Part shown: positions 62,225 through 64,000 of the stretch, piece by piece
Numbering within the stretch: position 1 is the stretch's first letter
How the letters are laid out: each line of letters begins with the position of its first letter
NCBI GenBank assembly: GCA_947494195.1
Contig: CANLUC010000002.1
Coordinates: forward strand, 310,001-374,000
Source of the DNA: an uncultured Nesterenkonia sp.
Lineage (GTDB): Bacteria; Actinomycetota; Actinomycetes; Actinomycetales; Micrococcaceae
DNA length: 64,000 nt
Direction of reading: 5' to 3'
Translations under genes and position numbers: made by a program
The notes under the pieces: model-generated
The model's input: only the letters and a program-made list of their open reading frames with translations
Database searches by the model: none
What the model was told of the DNA's origin: nothing

Positions 62225-63442
62225 TCAGCTCTTGATGTAGCCGTTGGGGTTGAGCACGAACTTCTTGGCCGCACCCTTGTCGAACTCCGCATAGGCGGCC
62301 GGCGCATCATCGAGCGGTATGGCAGTGGCTTTGACTGCTTTGGCGATCTCCACCTTGTCCTGAAGGATCGCCTGCATGAGGCGGCGGTTATACAACATCA
62401 CCGGGCATTGCCCGGTGGCGAATGACAGCGATTTTGCCCAGCCCAGGCCGAGACGGATGGAGAGCGAACCAACTTGGGCGGCCTGGTCGACTCCGCCCGG
62501 ATCACCGGTGACGTAGAGACCGGGAATGCCGAGCGCGCCACCGGCCTGGGTCAGGTCCATCAGTGAATTGAGGACGGTTGCCGGTGCCTCCTGTGCGGAA
62601 TCGGCTCCATGCCCACGGGCCTCAAAGCCGACGGCGTCAACGCCGCACTCGACCTCCGGCACGCCGAGGATCTGCTCAATCTGCTCGCGCGGATCACCCT
62701 TTGAGACATCCACGGTTTCACATCCGAATGACCTGGCCTGTGCCAATCTGTCCGCGTTGAGGTCACCAACTATCACGGCACTCGCGCCCAGCAGCTGTGC
62801 GCCGACGGCAGCGGCAAGCCCGACCGGCCCAGCCCCGGCGATGTAGACGGTAGAACCAGGCCCGACGCCCGCGGTGTAGGCACCGTGGAACCCGGTGGGA
62901 AAGATGTCCGAGAGCATGGTCAGATCGAGGATCTTCTCCAACGCCTGCTCACGGTCGGGGAACTTGAGCAGGTTCCAGTCGGCGTAGGGCGTCAGCACAT
63001 ATTCAGCCTGTCCTCCGACCCAGCCCCCCATGTCCACATATCCGTAGGCGCTTCCGGGGCGATCCGGATTCACGTTGAGGCAGATGCCGGTCTTGCGCTC
63101 CTTGCAGTTGCGACACCGTCCGCACGAGATGTTGAAGGGAACGGAGACGATGTCTCCGACCTTGATGAATTCGACGTCGGGGCCGACTTCAACGACTTCG
63201 CCGGTGATCTCGTGGCCGAGCACGAGCCCGGCCGGTGCCGTGGTTCGTCCTCGAACCATGTGTTGATCCGAACCGCAGATGTTCGTCGCGACGGTCCGAA
63301 GGATCGCGCCGTGTGGGACCTTGCGTCCGATGTTCGCAGGGTTCACCCCTGGGCCATCCTTGAGCTCGAACTCGGGGTACGGAGTATCCACAACTTCCAC
63401 CACGCCGGGGCTCTTATATGCGATCGCTCTGTTCTCAGACAT
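62225..63442 (-). CDS. fdhA: Zinc alcohol dehydrogenase, glutathione-independent formaldehyde dehydrogenase type
   Basis: The 405-residue medium-chain dehydrogenase resembles Pseudomonas putida formaldehyde dehydrogenase, which oxidises formaldehyde with tightly bound NAD. The catalytic zinc region is TNICGSDQHMVRGR, then LGHEITGEVVEVG. The structural zinc cysteines lie in CGRCRNCKERKTGIC, and the Rossmann loop is IAGAGPVGLAAAVGAQLLGA. I chose the ATG at 63442, with GAGG seven bases upstream. The substrate could be formaldehyde or another small aldehyde. It is divergent from the truncated gene at the window's right end. Confidence 0.88.
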   Translation of the reverse strand: MSENRAIAYKSPGVVEVVDTPYPEFELKDGPGVNPANIGRKVPHGAILRTVATNICGSDQHMVRGRTTAPAGLVLGHEITGEVVEVGPDVEFIKVGDIVSVPFNISCGRCRNCKERKTGICLNVNPDRPGSAYGYVDMGGWVGGQAEYVLTPYADWNLLKFPDREQALEKILDLTMLSDIFPTGFHGAYTAGVGPGSTVYIAGAGPVGLAAAVGAQLLGASAVIVGDLNADRLAQARSFGCETVDVSKGDPREQIEQILGVPEVECGVDAVGFEARGHGADSAQEAPATVLNSLMDLTQAGGALGIPGLYVTGDPGGVDQAAQVGSLSIRLGLGWAKSLSFATGQCPVMLYNRRLMQAILQDKVEIAKAVKATAIPLDDAPAAYAEFDKGAAKKFVLNPNGYIKS

Positions 63443-63569
63443 TGCTTGCCTCATTTCTCAACGGTGATCTACGGGCTGCATCACACGACTTGAGTCTCCA
63501 TCCGGGTCAGACGCGCCTCAATGACCCATCAGGCGGGCTTGAGCCCTACCTTTGGGCAGGTCATTTCTC

Positions 63570-63575
63570 TAGGAT
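63570..63575 (+). promoter_or_regulatory. Leaderless-type -10 box of the right-end gene
   Basis: TAGGAT ends 7 nt before the ATG at 63583. Confidence 0.5.
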
Positions 63576-63582
63576 CTGAAAC

Positions 63583-64000
63583 ATGGATCGCGCCGCGCTA
63601 TCCGATGGTCTGCTCCACCAGCTCTACGAGGTGCTCGCCTCTCCGCTGGGGTCGATCGGTCGTGGTCTCTCTGAGCTGCTGGCTCCGTTCGTGGCGCACT
63701 CGGCGTTGGTCCTGTTCACTGCCGATGTCAGCGGTGGTCGCCTCCACTGGTGGGGTGATCCCACGATTCACCAGGGGATGAGCGGGCTCGTTCTGGACCG
63801 CCTCCGCCGCACAAGTGGCAGCGTGGAGGGAATCCATCGGGCGGCTCTGCACATCGGTGACGCCCAGCGGCCTGTTCTGCAGATGACGGCTCGCAACGGC
63901 GCGCTTCTCCTGATCGTCGATCCTGGTCCGGTCTCGAGTCCGACGTCCGTGACGAACCTCTGGAACATCGTCTCGCTGCACGTGCAGGAGCGAGCCGATG
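63583..64000 (+). CDS. N-terminal part of a possible PucR-type or sensor regulator (truncated by window end)
   Basis: The frame is open from the ATG at 63583 to the last base, giving 139 residues of a longer protein. It starts MDRAALSDGLLHQLYEVLASP and contains a hydrophobic, sensor-like segment around SALVLFTADVSGGRLHWWGD. The N-terminal helical start and its position divergent from a dehydrogenase gene suggest a transcriptional activator of PucR/CdaR type, but no DNA-binding domain is in view. The GAF-like look is my reading only. Confidence 0.55.
   Translation, partial: MDRAALSDGLLHQLYEVLASPLGSIGRGLSELLAPFVAHSALVLFTADVSGGRLHWWGDPTIHQGMSGLVLDRLRRTSGSVEGIHRAALHIGDAQRPVLQMTARNGALLLIVDPGPVSSPTSVTNLWNIVSLHVQERAD

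Overview
The window is high-GC DNA, gene-dense on both strands, and reads as chromosome of an actinobacterium of the order Micrococcales, probably Micrococcaceae (Nesterenkonia/Arthrobacter-like; the genus is an inference). Evidence is an Lsr2 nucleoid protein, a mycothiol-type ArsC, frequent GTG starts, tRNA genes without encoded CCA, and a gene order (DUF2342 metalloprotease, tilS, hpt, ftsH, folE, folP, folBK, DUF3180, DUF2520 protein, panC, lysS, lsr2, clpC, radA, mutY) that parallels the corresponding Mycobacterium tuberculosis region. I see no insertion sequences, prophage or CRISPR array.

1-22 kb is a conserved housekeeping block: tRNA-Ile lysidination, purine salvage, FtsH, a folate operon (folE, folP, a folB-folK fusion), two bacterial-PH-domain membrane proteins, pantothenate synthetase, an M13 peptidase, LysS, Lsr2, ClpC, then RadA and MutY. 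The usual panD and disA neighbours are absent from their expected places. 22-25 kb is an arsenic island: a minus-strand Acr3 pump and redox ArsC, divergent from arsR and a mycothiol-type ArsC, with an operator lying on the pump's -35 box.

25-34 kb holds a GNAT acetyltransferase, an FUSC-type exporter and phosphate uptake: pstSCAB behind a two-unit PHO box, facing a low-affinity Pit transporter with its DUF47 partner. A tRNA-Lys lies beyond. 34-42 kb has an MFS carrier, a BMP-family nucleoside-type ABC importer (lipoprotein, double ATPase, two permeases) and a sugar-epimerase-like SDR.

42-50 kb is built around two sodium:solute symporters: one with a DUF4212 small subunit, the other with a DUF485-like small protein and a LytS/LytTR two-component pair. 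Three CRP/GlxR-type palindromes sit in this stretch, suggesting carbon-source control. 50-58 kb has an aldo/keto reductase, a BCCT osmolyte transporter, a secreted endonuclease/exonuclease/phosphatase-fold protein that has lost its catalytic residues, an EcsC-like protein, a glycerophosphodiesterase and a tandem universal stress protein. 58-64 kb has a secreted NlpC/P60 peptidase with three internal modules, a minimal zincin, a tRNA Glu-Asp-Phe cluster, a formaldehyde-dehydrogenase-like zinc ADH and the start of a divergent gene cut by the window edge.

A recurring feature is a TANNNT hexamer exactly 6-7 nt before the start codon at many promoters, the pattern of leaderless mRNAs. Strong bidirectional terminators separate most convergent gene pairs.
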